From contig MCGO01000222.1 in assembly GCA_002104985.1 (NCBI GenBank), positions 1 to 60,555 on the forward strand: a stretch of DNA of 60,555 nt. The letters are read 5' to 3'. Numbering within the stretch: the first letter of the stretch is position 1; every line of letters begins with the position of its first letter. The translations under genes were made by a program, and so were the position numbers. Under the pieces are notes generated by a model. It saw nothing but the letters and a program-made list of their open reading frames with translations, had not been told where the DNA came from and did not search any database. Positions 22,153-35,150 of this stretch are shown piece by piece. Source of the DNA: Rhizoclosmatium globosum. Its lineage: Eukaryota > Chytridiomycota > Chytridiomycetes > Chytridiales > Chytriomycetaceae.

Positions 22153-23788
22153 ATGTTCCAGCGCTTCCTCGAAGAAGACCCAAACGACCAGCCATCCCAA
22201 CAGGACATTGAAAACGAAGAGCGCGTCTACAGAAAGTGCGTCAAGGCGTACAACAACTATGTTCCGCACTCCCTCGCTTCAATCTCAAAGAAACGCAAGG
22301 ACTACCTCTCTGTCCGTGCTTCGCTTCGCTCTCTGGTTGCAACTGATGCCGGTGACTCTATCGATGTCTTCCAAAAGCGTCTTGGCGCTGTTGAAGAACG
22401 CATTCGTGCAAACGGCGCCTTTCTCAAGGAAATGATTGTTTCAATGGGTGGGGATCCAAACACCATTTCAGAGGTATGTCAGAGTTTGAGATCTATTTCA
22501 GGCGAAGATATTAGTTATCAAAGGGAATCAGCTTTTAAATCAGTAATTTATGATGGAAACTTGCGACTGGAACTTCTGGAAGACCAAACCCATAATCAAT
22601 TTCTTCATACTAAAATTAATGAACAGGTAGTACCAAAAGGAAGACTTATTGGAAAGCCGAACCCTGAGTCAATTGTTCTTGATTCTGATATGGACAAAGT
22701 TCGTTCCACTTTACGACAATTTGTTCGAGACTGGAGTGAAGAAGGAAAGCAAGAACGTCTTGATACTTACGAACCAATCATGGAAGCTCTGGAGCGTATC
22801 TTTGGCGATGTTCCGCTGGAGCAAAGGTAAGAACATGGTCAATATTTTTTGCAACATACTCATAATAATGCAAATCTGAAGAGGCTCGATTTCAGTCTTG
22901 GTTCCTGGTGCCGGACTTGGTCGACTTGCATTCGACATTGTCCGCAAAGGATTCACCACGCAAGGTAACCCCTAAAACATGCCTTACTTAATTCTAAACA
23001 TCCCCTTCAACTCTCCAGGAAACGAATTTAGTTTCTATATGCTCATTGCCTCCAACTTTGTCTTGAACGCGTAAGTTAAAACGTACCAACTCTAAACATA
23101 ATCCACAACTGAAACCAACTCTCGCGACATTAGAATGAAATCTCCAAACTGCTACACAATCTATCCATGGGTTCACTCTTTCTCCAACATGCAGAACCAA
23201 GAACATCAATTGCGTCCTATCCCAATTCCAGATGTACAACCGGGCGGAATTCCTGAGACAGCTGATTTCAGTATGGTTGCTGGTGACTTTTTGGAAGTGT
23301 ATGGCGGTCAAAAAGAGAGAGGTAAGTCTTCCTCGAACTTGGTCAGTAAACAGTTCACCCAAACAACCAGGTCAATGGGACGTTCTCGTCAGCTGTTACT
23401 TTATCGACACGGCCAAAAACATTTTCGAGTACTTGACTGTTATTTGGAATGCATTGAAGCCTGGTGGCGTTTGGATCAATCACGGTATGCTCCATAATAT
23501 ATCCATTCTGTTCATGCTAAATTTCCATTAAAGGACCCTTATTGTACCACTTTGAAGGAATGAGGAACGAAATGTCTGTTGAACTGAATTTGGAGGAACT
23601 CAAGACAGTTGCGAAAAACATGGGCTTCATCTTTGAGGAAGAACGCATGATGCCTTCCACTTACACCTCTAATGAAAACTCCATGCTTAAATGTACGTCC
23701 GACTTCACCGTCTCTTCATAATGACTAACATCGCTTTCAAGATGTTTATAACTGTGCATTTTGGGTTGCAAGAAAGCCAGCAAAGTAA
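22153..23788 (+). CDS. CARNMT1: Carnosine N-methyltransferase (N2227-like), 438 aa
   Basis: Seven exons (22153-22826, 22882-22964, 23019-23070, 23134-23321, 23371-23484, 23534-23692, 23742-23788) join in frame. The N-terminal helical region (FQRFLEEDPNDQPSQQDIEN onward) precedes a Rossmann SAM-binding core: motif I VLVPGAGLGRLAFDI, then GNEFSFYMLIASNFVLN, the acidic MVAGDFLEVY, SCYFIDTAKNIFEYL and LKPGGVWINHGPLLYHFE. These are hallmark blocks of the N2227/CARNMT1 family, which methylates the imidazole of carnosine or related His-containing substrates with S-adenosylmethionine. Length is close to the human and yeast (YNL092W) relatives. Upstream in-frame codons exist, but 22153 is the first ATG outside the opposite gene that fits. 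AATAAA occurs at 23,796, just after the stop. The right repeat array begins about 130 bp downstream. Confidence 0.92.
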
Positions 23789-23918
23789 CACAAACAATAA
23801 AGTTCATAAACTAAAACATTTATGATCCATTCCTAACTTAGACACACCCATTTATTACTAATTTTTCATAGGAACCCATTATCCAACTATTTCGAAGAGC
23901 TCCCGCACATTCCACACC

Positions 23919-26900
23919 AGAGCGCGTTGGACCAAGTCGATTCAAGGAGCCTATTGAGTGTGTTAGTCCTGGCAAAGTGAGATGATAGGGGGAGGGAAGA
24001 AAATGAAGTAGAAACAAAACAAAAAGTAAACTATAAAATCACATAAAGTGAAGTTCCACTAATCACACCGCTCAGGCCTCGCTCCGGCAGTTCACTACCG
24101 ACACAGCCGCCACTCAAGGTGGTATTGCCTAATATGCTCGCTCACCCTTTAAACACACCGCTCAGGCCTCGCTCCGGCAGTTCACTACCGACACAGCCGC
24201 CACTCAAGGTGGTATTGCCTAATATACTCGCTCACCCTTTAAACACACCGCTCAGGCCTCGCTCCGGCAGTTCACTACCGACACAGCCGCCACTCAAGGT
24301 GGTATTGCCTTATGAACTCGCTCCCCGCTCACTAAACCGGAATACACACTCGCCTTGTTGCTCCAGAATCGCGTCCATTTCCATTCCAACTATTTGTTCA
24401 TTCCAGTAACCAGCGAGAGTGCGTCGGACCAAGTCGATTCAAGGAGTCTATTGAGTGTGTTAGTCCCGCATTCTGTGAATGGAAAGGGCAAGCTACAGGT
24501 AGGAGACGTCGAAAAAAGAGTAGATGGTGGCAGATCGAAAAGAAACAAGAACAGAACCAGAATCGAAAGGAAGGGCTCGCTCGCCACACTTCAAGGGAAA
24601 CACACTCGCCTTAATTCCCCAGAATCGCGTCCATATCCACTCCGACTATTCATTCCAGTAACCAGCAAGAGCGCGTTGGACCAAGTCGATTCAAGGAGCC
24701 TATTGAGTGTGTTAGTCCTGGCAAAGTGAGATGATAGGGGGAGGGAAGAAGATGAAGTAGAAACACAACAAAAGTAAACTATAAAATCACATAAAGTGAA
24801 GTCCCACTAATCACACCGCTCAGGCCTCGCTCCGGCAGTTCACTACCGACACAGCCGCCACTCAAGGTGGTATTGCCTAATATACTCGCTCACCCTTTAA
24901 ACACACCGCTCAGGCCTCGCTCCGGCAGTTCACTACCGACACAGCCGCCACTCAAGGTGGTATTGCCTAATATACTCGCTCACCCTTTAAACACACCGCT
25001 CAGGCCTCGCTCCGGCAGTTCACTACCGACACAGCCGCCACTCAAGGTGGTATTGCCTTATGAACTCGCTCCCCGCTCACTAAACCGGAATACACACTCG
25101 CCTTGTTGCTCCAGAATCGCGTCCATTTCCATTCCAACTATTTGTTCATTCCAGTAACCAGCGAGAGTGCGTCGGACCAAGTCGATTCAAGGAGTCTATT
25201 GAGTGTGTTAGTCCCGCATTCTGTGAATGGAAAGGGCAAGCTACAGGTAGGAGACGTCGAAAAAAGAGTAGATGGTGGCAGATCGAAAAGAAACAAGAAC
25301 AGAACCAGAATCGAAAGGAAGGGCTCGCTCGCCACACTTCAAGGGAAACACACTCGCCTTAATTCCCCAGAATCGCGTCCATATCCACTCCAACTATTCA
25401 TTCCAGTAACCAGCGAGAGCGCATTGGACCAAGTCGATTCAAGGAGCCTATTGAGTGTGTTAGTCCTGGCAAAGTGAGATGATAGGGGGAGGGAAGAAGA
25501 TGAAGTAGAAACACAACAAAAAGTAAACTATAAAATCACATAAAGTGAAGTCCCACTAATCACACCGCTCAGGCCTCGCTCCGGCAGTTCACTACCGACA
25601 CAGCCGCCACTCAAGGTGGTATTGCCTAATATACTCGCTCACCCTTTAAACACACCGCTCAGGCCTCGCTCCGGCAGTTCACTACCGACACAGCCGCCAC
25701 TCAAGGTGGTATTGCCTTATGAACTCGCTCCCCGCTCACTAAACCGGAATACACACTCGCCTTGTTGCTCCAGAATCGCGTCCATTTCCATTCCAACTAT
25801 TTGTTCATTCCAGTAACCAGCGAGAGTGCGTCGGACCAAGTCGATTCAAGGAGTCTATTGAGTGTGTTAGTCCCGCATTCTGTGAATGGAAAGGGCAAGC
25901 TACAGGTAGGAGACGTCGAAAAAAGAGTAGATGGTGGCAGATCGAAAAGAAACAAGAACAGAACCAGAATCGAAAGGAAGGGCTCGCTCGCCACACTTCA
26001 AGGGAAACACACTCGCCTTAATTCCCCAGAATCGCGTCCATATCCACTCCAACTATTCATTCCAGTAACCAGCGAGAGCGCATTGGACCAAGTCGATTCA
26101 AGGAGCCTATTGAGTGTGTTAGTCCTGGCAAAGTGAGATGATAGGGGGAGGGAAGAAGATGAAGTAGAAACACAACAAAAAGTAAACTATAAAATCACAT
26201 AAAGTGAAGTCCCACTAATCACACCGCTCAGGCCTCGCTCCGGCAGTTCACTACCGACACAGCCGCCACTCAAGGTGGTATTGCCTAATATACTCGCTCA
26301 CCCTTTAAACACACCGCTCAGGCCTCGCTCCGGCAGTTCACTACCGACACAGCCGCCACTCAAGGTGGTATTGCCTTATGAACTCGCTCCCCGCTCACTA
26401 AACCGGAATACACACTCGCCTTGTTGCTCCAGAATCGCGTCCATTTCCATTCCAACTATTTGTTCATTCCAGTAACCAGCGAGAGTGCGTCGGACCAAGT
26501 CGATTCAAGGAGTCTATTGAGTGTGTTAGTCCCGCATTCTGTGAATGGAAAGGGCAAGCTACAGGTAGGAGACGTCGAAAAAAGAGTAGATGGTGGCAGA
26601 TCGAAAAGAAACAAGAACAGAACCAGAATCGAAAGGAAGGGCTCGCTCGCCACACTTCAAGGGAAACACACTCGCCTTAATTCCCCAGAATCGCGTCCAT
26701 ATCCACTCCAACTATTCATTCCAGTAACCAGCGAGAGCGCATTGGACCAAGTCGATTCAAGGAGCCTATTGAGTGTGTTAGTCCTGGCAAAGTGAGATGA
26801 TAGGGGGAGGGAAGAAGATGAAGTAGAAACACAACAAAAAGTAAACTATAAAATCACATAAAGTGAAGTCCCACTAATCACACCGCTCAGGCCTCGCTCC

Positions 26901-29900
26901 GGCAGTTCACTACCGACACAGCCGCCACTCAAGGTGGTATTGCCTTATGAACTCGCTCCCCGCTCACTAAACCGGAATACACACTCGCCTTGTTGCTCCA
27001 GAATCGCGTCCATTTCCATTCCAACTATTTGTTCATTCCAGTAACCAGCGAGAGTGCGTCGGACCAAGTCGATTCAAGGAGTCTATTGAGTGTGTTAGTC
27101 CCGCATTCTGTGAATGGAAAGGGCAAGCTACAGGTAGGAGACGTCGAAAAAAGAGTAGATGGTGGCAGATCGAAAAGAAACAAGAACAGAACCAGAATCG
27201 AAAGGAAGGGCTCGCTCGCCACACTTCAAGGGAAACACACTCGCCTTAATTCCCCAGAATCGCGTCCATATCCACTCCGACTATTCATTCCAGTAACCAG
27301 CAAGAGCGCGTTGGACCAAGTCGATTCAAGGAGCCTATTGAGTGTGTTAGTCCTGGCAAAGTGAGATGATAGGGGGAGGGAAGAAGATGAAGTAGAAACA
27401 CAACAAAAAGTAAACTATAAAATCACATAAAGTGAAGTCCCACTAATCACACCGCTCAGGCCTCGCTCCGGCAGTTCACTACCGACACAGCCGCCACTCA
27501 AGGTGGTATTGCCTAATATACTCGCTCACCCTTTAAACACACCGCTCAGGCCTCGCTCCGGCAGTTCACTACCGACACAGCCGCCACTCAAGGTGGTATT
27601 GCCTAATATACTCGCTCACCCTTTAAACACACCGCTCAGGCCTCGCTCCGGCAGTTCACTACCGACACAGCCGCCACTCAAGGTGGTATTGCCTTATGAA
27701 CTCGCTCCCCGCTCACTAAACCGGAATACACACTCGCCTTGTTGCTCCAGAATCGCGTCCATTTCCATTCCAACTATTTGTTCATTCCAGTAACCAGCGA
27801 GAGTGCGTCGGACCAAGTCGATTCAAGGAGTCTATTGAGTGTGTTAGTCCCGCATTCTGTGAATGGAAAGGGCAAGCTACAGGTAGGAGACGTCGAAAAA
27901 AGAGTAGATGGTGGCAGATCGAAAAGAAACAAGAACAGAACCAGAATCGAAAGGAAGGGCTCGCTCGCCACACTTCAAGGGAAACACACTCGCCTTAATT
28001 CCCCAGAATCGCGTCCATATCCACTCCGACTATTCATTCCAGTAACCAGCAAGAGCGCGTTGGACCAAGTCGATTCAAGGAGCCTATTGAGTGTGTTAGT
28101 CCTGGCAAAGTGAGATGATAGGGGGAGGGAAGAAGATGAAGTAGAAACACAACAAAAAGTAAACTATAAAATCACATAAAGTGAAGTCCCACTAATCACA
28201 CCGCTCAGGCCTCGCTCCGGCAGTTCACTACCGACACAGCCGCCACTCAAGGTGGTATTGCCTAATATACTCGCTCACCCTTTAAACACACCGCTCAGGC
28301 CTCGCTCCGGCAGTTCACTACCGACACAGCCGCCACTCAAGGTGGTATTGCCTAATATACTCGCTCACCCTTTAAACACACCGCTCAGGCCTCGCTCCGG
28401 CAGTTCACTACCGACACAGCCGCCACTCAAGGTGGTATTGCCTTATGAACTCGCTCCCCGCTCACTAAACCGGAATACACACTCGCCTTGTTGCTCCAGA
28501 ATCGCGTCCATTTCCATTCCAACTATTTGTTCATTCCAGTAACCAGCGAGAGTGCGTCGGACCAAGTCGATTCAAGGAGTCTATTGAGTGTGTTAGTCCC
28601 GCATTCTGTGAATGGAAAGGGCAAGCTACAGGTAGGAGACGTCGAAAAAAGAGTAGATGGTGGCAGATCGAAAAGAAACAAGAACAGAACCAGAATCGAA
28701 AGGAAGGGCTCGCTCGCCACACTTCAAGGGAAACACACTCGCCTTAATTCCCCAGAATCGCGTCCATATCCACTCCAACTATTCATTCCAGTAACCAGCG
28801 AGAGCGCATTGGACCAAGTCGATTCAAGGAGCCTATTGAGTGTGTTAGTCCTGGCAAAGTGAGATGATAGGGGGAGGGAAGAAGATGAAGTAGAAACACA
28901 ACAAAAAGTAAACTATAAAATCACATAAAGTGAAGTCCCACTAATCACACCGCTCAGGCCTCGCTCCGGCAGTTCACTACCGACACAGCCGCCACTCAAG
29001 GTGGTATTGCCTAATATACTCGCTCACCCTTTAAACACACCGCTCAGGCCTCGCTCCGGCAGTTCACTACCGACACAGCCGCCACTCAAGGTGGTATTGC
29101 CTTATGAACTCGCTCCCCGCTCACTAAACCGGAATACACACTCGCCTTGTTGCTCCAGAATCGCGTCCATTTCCATTCCAACTATTTGTTCATTCCAGTA
29201 ACCAGCGAGAGTGCGTCGGACCAAGTCGATTCAAGGAGTCTATTGAGTGTGTTAGTCCCGCATTCTGTGAATGGAAAGGGCAAGCTACAGGTAGGAGACG
29301 TCGAAAAAAGAGTAGATGGTGGCAGATCGAAAAGAAACAAGAACAGAACCAGAATCGAAAGGAAGGGCTCGCTCGCCACACTTCAAGGGAAACACACTCG
29401 CCTTAATTCCCCAGAATCGCGTCCATATCCACTCCAACTATTCATTCCAGTAACCAGCGAGAGCGCATTGGACCAAGTCGATTCAAGGAGCCTATTGAGT
29501 GTGTTAGTCCTGGCAAAGTGAGATGATAGGGGGAGGGAAGAAGATGAAGTAGAAACACAACAAAAAGTAAACTATAAAATCACATAAAGTGAAGTCCCAC
29601 TAATCACACCGCTCAGGCCTCGCTCCGGCAGTTCACTACCGACACAGCCGCCACTCAAGGTGGTATTGCCTAATATACTCGCTCACCCTTTAAACACACC
29701 GCTCAGGCCTCGCTCCGGCAGTTCACTACCGACACAGCCGCCACTCAAGGTGGTATTGCCTTATGAACTCGCTCCCCGCTCACTAAACCGGAATACACAC
29801 TCGCCTTGTTGCTCCAGAATCGCGTCCATTTCCATTCCAACTATTTGTTCATTCCAGTAACCAGCGAGAGTGCGTCGGACCAAGTCGATTCAAGGAGTCT

Positions 29901-32900
29901 ATTGAGTGTGTTAGTCCCGCATTCTGTCAATGGAAAGGGCAAGCTACAGGTAGGAGACGTCGAAAAAAGAGTAGATGGTGGCAGATCGAAAAGAAACAAG
30001 AACAGAACCAGAATCGAAAGGAAGGGCTCGCTCGCCACACTTCAAGGGAAACACACTCGCCTTAATTCCCCAGAATCGCGTCCATATCCACTCCGACTAT
30101 TCATTCCAGTAACCAGCAAGAGCGCGTTGGACCAAGTCGATTCAAGGAGCCTATTGAGTGTGTTAGTCCTGGCAAAGTGAGATGATAGGGGGAGGGAAGA
30201 AGATGAAGTAGAAACACAACAAAAAGTAAACTATAAAATCACATAAAGTGAAGTCCCACTAATCACACCGCTCAGGCCTCGCTCCGGCAGTTCACTACCG
30301 ACACAGCCGCCACTCAAGGTGGTATTGCCTAATATACTCGCTCACCCTTTAAACACACCGCTCAGGCCTCGCTCCGGCAGTTCACTACCGACACAGCCGC
30401 CACTCAAGGTGGTATTGCCTAATATACTCGCTCACCCTTTAAACACACCGCTCAGGCCTCGCTCCGGCAGTTCACTACCGACACAGCCGCCACTCAAGGT
30501 GGTATTGCCTTATGAACTCGCTCCCCGCTCACTAAACCGGAATACACACTCGCCTTGTTGCTCCAGAATCGCGTCCATTTCCATTCCAACTATTTGTTCA
30601 TTCCAGTAACCAGCGAGAGTGCGTCGGACCAAGTCGATTCAAGGAGTCTATTGAGTGTGTTAGTCCCGCATTCTGTGAATGGAAAGGGCAAGCTACAGGT
30701 AGGAGACGTCGAAAAAAGAGTAGATGGTGGCAGATCGAAAAGAAACAAGAACAGAACCAGAATCGAAAGGAAGGGCTCGCTCGCCACACTTCAAGGGAAA
30801 CACACTCGCCTTAATTCCCCAGAATCGCGTCCATATCCACTCCGACTATTCATTCCAGTAACCAGCAAGAGCGCGTTGGACCAAGTCGATTCAAGGAGCC
30901 TATTGAGTGTGTTAGTCCTGGCAAAGTGAGATGATAGGGGGAGGGAAGAAGATGAAGTAGAAACACAACAAAAAGTAAACTATAAAATCACATAAAGTGA
31001 AGTCCCACTAATCACACCGCTCAGGCCTCGCTCCGGCAGTTCACTACCGACACAGCCGCCACTCAAGGTGGTATTGCCTAATATACTCGCTCACCCTTTA
31101 AACACACCGCTCAGGCCTCGCTCCGGCAGTTCACTACCGACACAGCCGCCACTCAAGGTGGTATTGCCTAATATACTCGCTCACCCTTTAAACACACCGC
31201 TCAGGCCTCGCTCCGGCAGTTCACTACCGACACAGCCGCCACTCAAGGTGGTATTGCCTTATGAACTCGCTCCCCGCTCACTAAACCGGAATACACACTC
31301 GCCTTGTTGCTCCAGAATCGCGTCCATTTCCATTCCAACTATTTGTTCATTCCAGTAACCAGCGAGAGTGCGTCGGACCAAGTCGATTCAAGGAGTCTAT
31401 TGAGTGTGTTAGTCCCGCATTCTGTGAATGGAAAGGGCAAGCTACAGGTAGGAGACGTCGAAAAAAGAGTAGATGGTGGCAGATCGAAAAGAAACAAGAA
31501 CAGAACCAGAATCGAAAGGAAGGGCTCGCTCGCCACACTTCAAGGGAAACACACTCGCCTTAATTCCCCAGAATCGCGTCCATATCCACTCCGACTATTC
31601 ATTCCAGTAACCAGCAAGAGCGCGTTGGACCAAGTCGATTCAAGGAGCCTATTGAGTGTGTTAGTCCTGGCAAAGTGAGATGATAGGGGGAGGGAAGAAG
31701 ATGAAGTAGAAACACAACAAAAAGTAAACTATAAAATCACATAAAGTGAAGTCCCACTAATCACACCGCTCAGGCCTCGCTCCGGCAGTTCACTACCGAC
31801 ACAGCCGCCACTCAAGGTGGTATTGCCTAATATACTCGCTCACCCTTTAAACACACCGCTCAGGCCTCGCTCCGGCAGTTCACTACCGACACAGCCGCCA
31901 CTCAAGGTGGTATTGCCTTATGAACTCGCTCCCCGCTCACTAAACCGGAATACACACTCGCCTTGTTGCTCCAGAATCGCGTCCATTTCCATTCCAACTA
32001 TTTGTTCATTCCAGTAACCAGCGAGAGTGCGTCGGACCAAGTCGATTCAAGGAGTCTATTGAGTGTGTTAGTCCCGCATTCTGTGAATGGAAAGGGCAAG
32101 CTACAGGTAGGAGACGTCGAAAAAAGAGTAGATGGTGGCAGATCGAAAAGAAACAAGAACAGAACCAGAATCGAAAGGAAGGGCTCGCTCGCCACACTTC
32201 AAGGGAAACACACTCGCCTTAATTCCCCAGAATCGCGTCCATATCCACTCCGACTATTCATTCCAGTAACCAGCAAGAGCGCGTTGGACCAAGTCGATTC
32301 AAGGAGCCTATTGAGTGTGTTAGTCCTGGCAAAGTGAGATGATAGGGGGAGGGAAGAAGATGAAGTAGAAACACAACAAAAAGTAAACTATAAAATCACA
32401 TAAAGTGAAGTCCCACTAATCACACCGCTCAGGCCTCGCTCCGGCAGTTCACTACCGACACAGCCGCCACTCAAGGTGGTATTGCCTAATATACTCGCTC
32501 ACCCTTTAAACACACCGCTCAGGCCTCGCTCCGGCAGTTCACTACCGACACAGCCGCCACTCAAGGTGGTATTGCCTAATATACTCGCTCACCCTTTAAA
32601 CACACCGCTCAGGCCTCGCTCCGGCAGTTCACTACCGACACAGCCGCCACTCAAGGTGGTATTGCCTTATGAACTCGCTCCCCGCTCACTAAACCGGAAT
32701 ACACACTCGCCTTGTTGCTCCAGAATCGCGTCCATTTCCATTCCAACTATTTGTTCATTCCAGTAACCAGCGAGAGTGCGTCGGACCAAGTCGATTCAAG
32801 GAGTCTATTGAGTGTGTTAGTCCCGCATTCTGTGAATGGAAAGGGCAAGCTACAGGTAGGAGACGTCGAAAAAAGAGTAGATGGTGGCAGATCGAAAAGA

Positions 32901-35150
32901 AACAAGAACAGAACCAGAATCGAAAGGAAGGGCTCGCTCGCCACACTTCAAGGGAAACACACTCGCCTTAATTCCCCAGAATCGCGTCCATATCCACTCC
33001 GACTATTCATTCCAGTAACCAGCAAGAGCGCGTTGGACCAAGTCGATTCAAGGAGCCTATTGAGTGTGTTAGTCCTGGCAAAGTGAGATGATAGGGGGAG
33101 GGAAGAAGATGAAGTAGAAACACAACAAAAAGTAAACTATAAAATCACATAAAGTGAAGTCCCACTAATCACACCGCTCAGGCCTCGCTCCGGCAGTTCA
33201 CTACCGACACAGCCGCCACTCAAGTGGTATTGCCTAATATACTCGCTCACCCTTTAAACACACCGCTCAGGCCTCGCTCCGGCAGTTCACTACCGACACA
33301 GCCGCCACTCAAGGTGGTATTGCCTAATATACTCGCTCACCCTTTAAACACACCGCTCAGGCCTCGCTCCGGCAGTTCACTACCGACACAGCCGCCACTC
33401 AAGGTGGTATTGCCTTATGAACTCGCTCCCCGCTCACTAAACCGGAATACACACTCGCCTTGTTGCTCCAGAATCGCGTCCATTTCCATTCCAACTATTT
33501 GTTCATTCCAGTAACCAGCGAGAGTGCGTCGGACCAAGTCGATTCAAGGAGTCTATTGAGTGTGTTAGTCCCGCATTCTGTGAATGGAAAGGGCAAGCTA
33601 CAGGTAGGAGACGTCGAAAAAAAGAGTAGATGGTGGCAGATCGAAAAGAAACAAGAACAGAACCAGAATCGAAAGGAAGGGCTCGCTCGCCACACTTCAA
33701 GGGAAACACACTCGCCTTAATTCCCCAGAATCGCGTCCATATCCACTCCAACTATTCATTCCAGTAACCAGCGAGAGCGCATTGGACCAAGTCGATTCAA
33801 GGAGCCTATTGAGTGTGTTAGTCCTGGCAAAGTGAGATGATAGGGGGAGGGAAGAAGATGAAGTAGAAACACAACAAAAAGTAAACTATAAAATCACATA
33901 AAGTGAAGTCCCACTAATCACACCGCTCAGGCCTCGCTCCGGCAGTTCACTACCGACACAGCCGCCACTCAAGGTGGTATTGCCTAATATACTCGCTCAC
34001 CCTTTAAACACACCGCTCAGGCCTCGCTCCGGCAGTTCACTACCGACACAGCCGCCACTCAAGGTGGTATTGCCTTATGAACTCGCTCCCCGCTCACTAA
34101 ACCGGAATACACACTCGCCTTGTTGCTCCAGAATCGCGTCCATTTCCATTCCAACTATTTGTTCATTCCAGTAACCAGCGAGAGTGCGTCGGACCAAGTC
34201 GATTCAAGGAGTCTATTGAGTGTGTTAGTCCCGCATTCTGTGAATGGAAAGGGCAAGCTACAGGTAGGAGACGTCGAAAAAAGAGTAGATGGTGGCAGAT
34301 CGAAAAGAAACAAGAACAGAACCAGAATCGAAAGGAAGGGCTCGCTCGCCACACTTCAAGGGAAACACACTCGCCTTAATTCCCCAGAATCGCGTCCATA
34401 TCCACTCCAACTATTCATTCCAGTAACCAGCGAGAGCGCATTGGACCAAGTCGATTCAAGGAGCCTATTGAGTGTGTTAGTCCTGGCAAAGTGAGATGAT
34501 AGGGGGAGGGAAGAAGATGAAGTAGAAACACAACAAAAAGTAAACTATAAAATCACATAAAGTGAAGTCCCACTAATCACACCGCTCAGGCCTCGCTCCG
34601 GCAGTTCACTACCGACACAGCCGCCACTCAAGGTGGTATTGCCTAATATACTCGCTCACCCTTTAAACACACCGCTCAGGCCTCGCTCCGGCAGTTCACT
34701 ACCGACACAGCCGCCACTCAAGGTGGTATTGCCTAATATACTCGCTCACCCTTTAAACACACCGCTCAGGCCTCGCTCCGGCAGTTCACTACCGACACAG
34801 CCGCCACTCAAGGTGGTATTGCCTTATGAACTCGCTCCCCGCTCACTAAACCGGAATACACACTCGCCTTGTTGCTCCAGAATCGCGTCCATTTCCATTC
34901 CAACTATTGTTCATTCCAGTAACCAGCGAGAGTGCGTCGGACCAAGTCGATTCAAGGAGTCTATTGAGTGTGTTAGTCCCGCATTCTGTGAATGGAAAGG
35001 GCAAGCTACAGGTAGGAGACGTCGAAAAAAGAGTAGATGGTGGCAGATCGAAAAGAAACAAGAACAGAACCAGAATCGAAAGGAAGGGCTCGCTCGCCAC
35101 ACTTCAAGGGAAACACACTCGCCTTGTTGCTCCAGATTCGCGTCCATATC
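23919..35150 (-). repeat. Right tandem array, dimeric units of 569-749 bp
   Basis: This is the reverse complement of the same repeat family as at 3.3-11.3 kb, with sixteen units. The anchor TTGCTCCAGAATCGCG occurs at about 24,358, then every 748, 659, 659, 569, 749, 749, 659, 659, 749, 749, 659, 749, 748, 660 and 748 bp, fitting 479 + 90n with n = 1 to 3. Compared with the left unit (227 + 90n), each right unit has an extra 252 bp. This is a second exon-like cassette with its own pyrimidine tract (TCTACTCTTTTTTC), also present once in the left body at about 3130-3330. The inner end stops abruptly at about 23,919 next to unique sequence. Conserved open frames on either strand come from the sequence identity of units and show no sign of selection. 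Confidence 0.95.

Noticed and set aside
24355..34494. Fifteen nearly identical 124-residue open frames (starting MLLQNRVHF) on the plus strand of the right array
   Set aside because: They run antisense to the splice signals and the element direction, and their identity follows from the repeat itself. There is no domain, signal peptide or evidence of selection.
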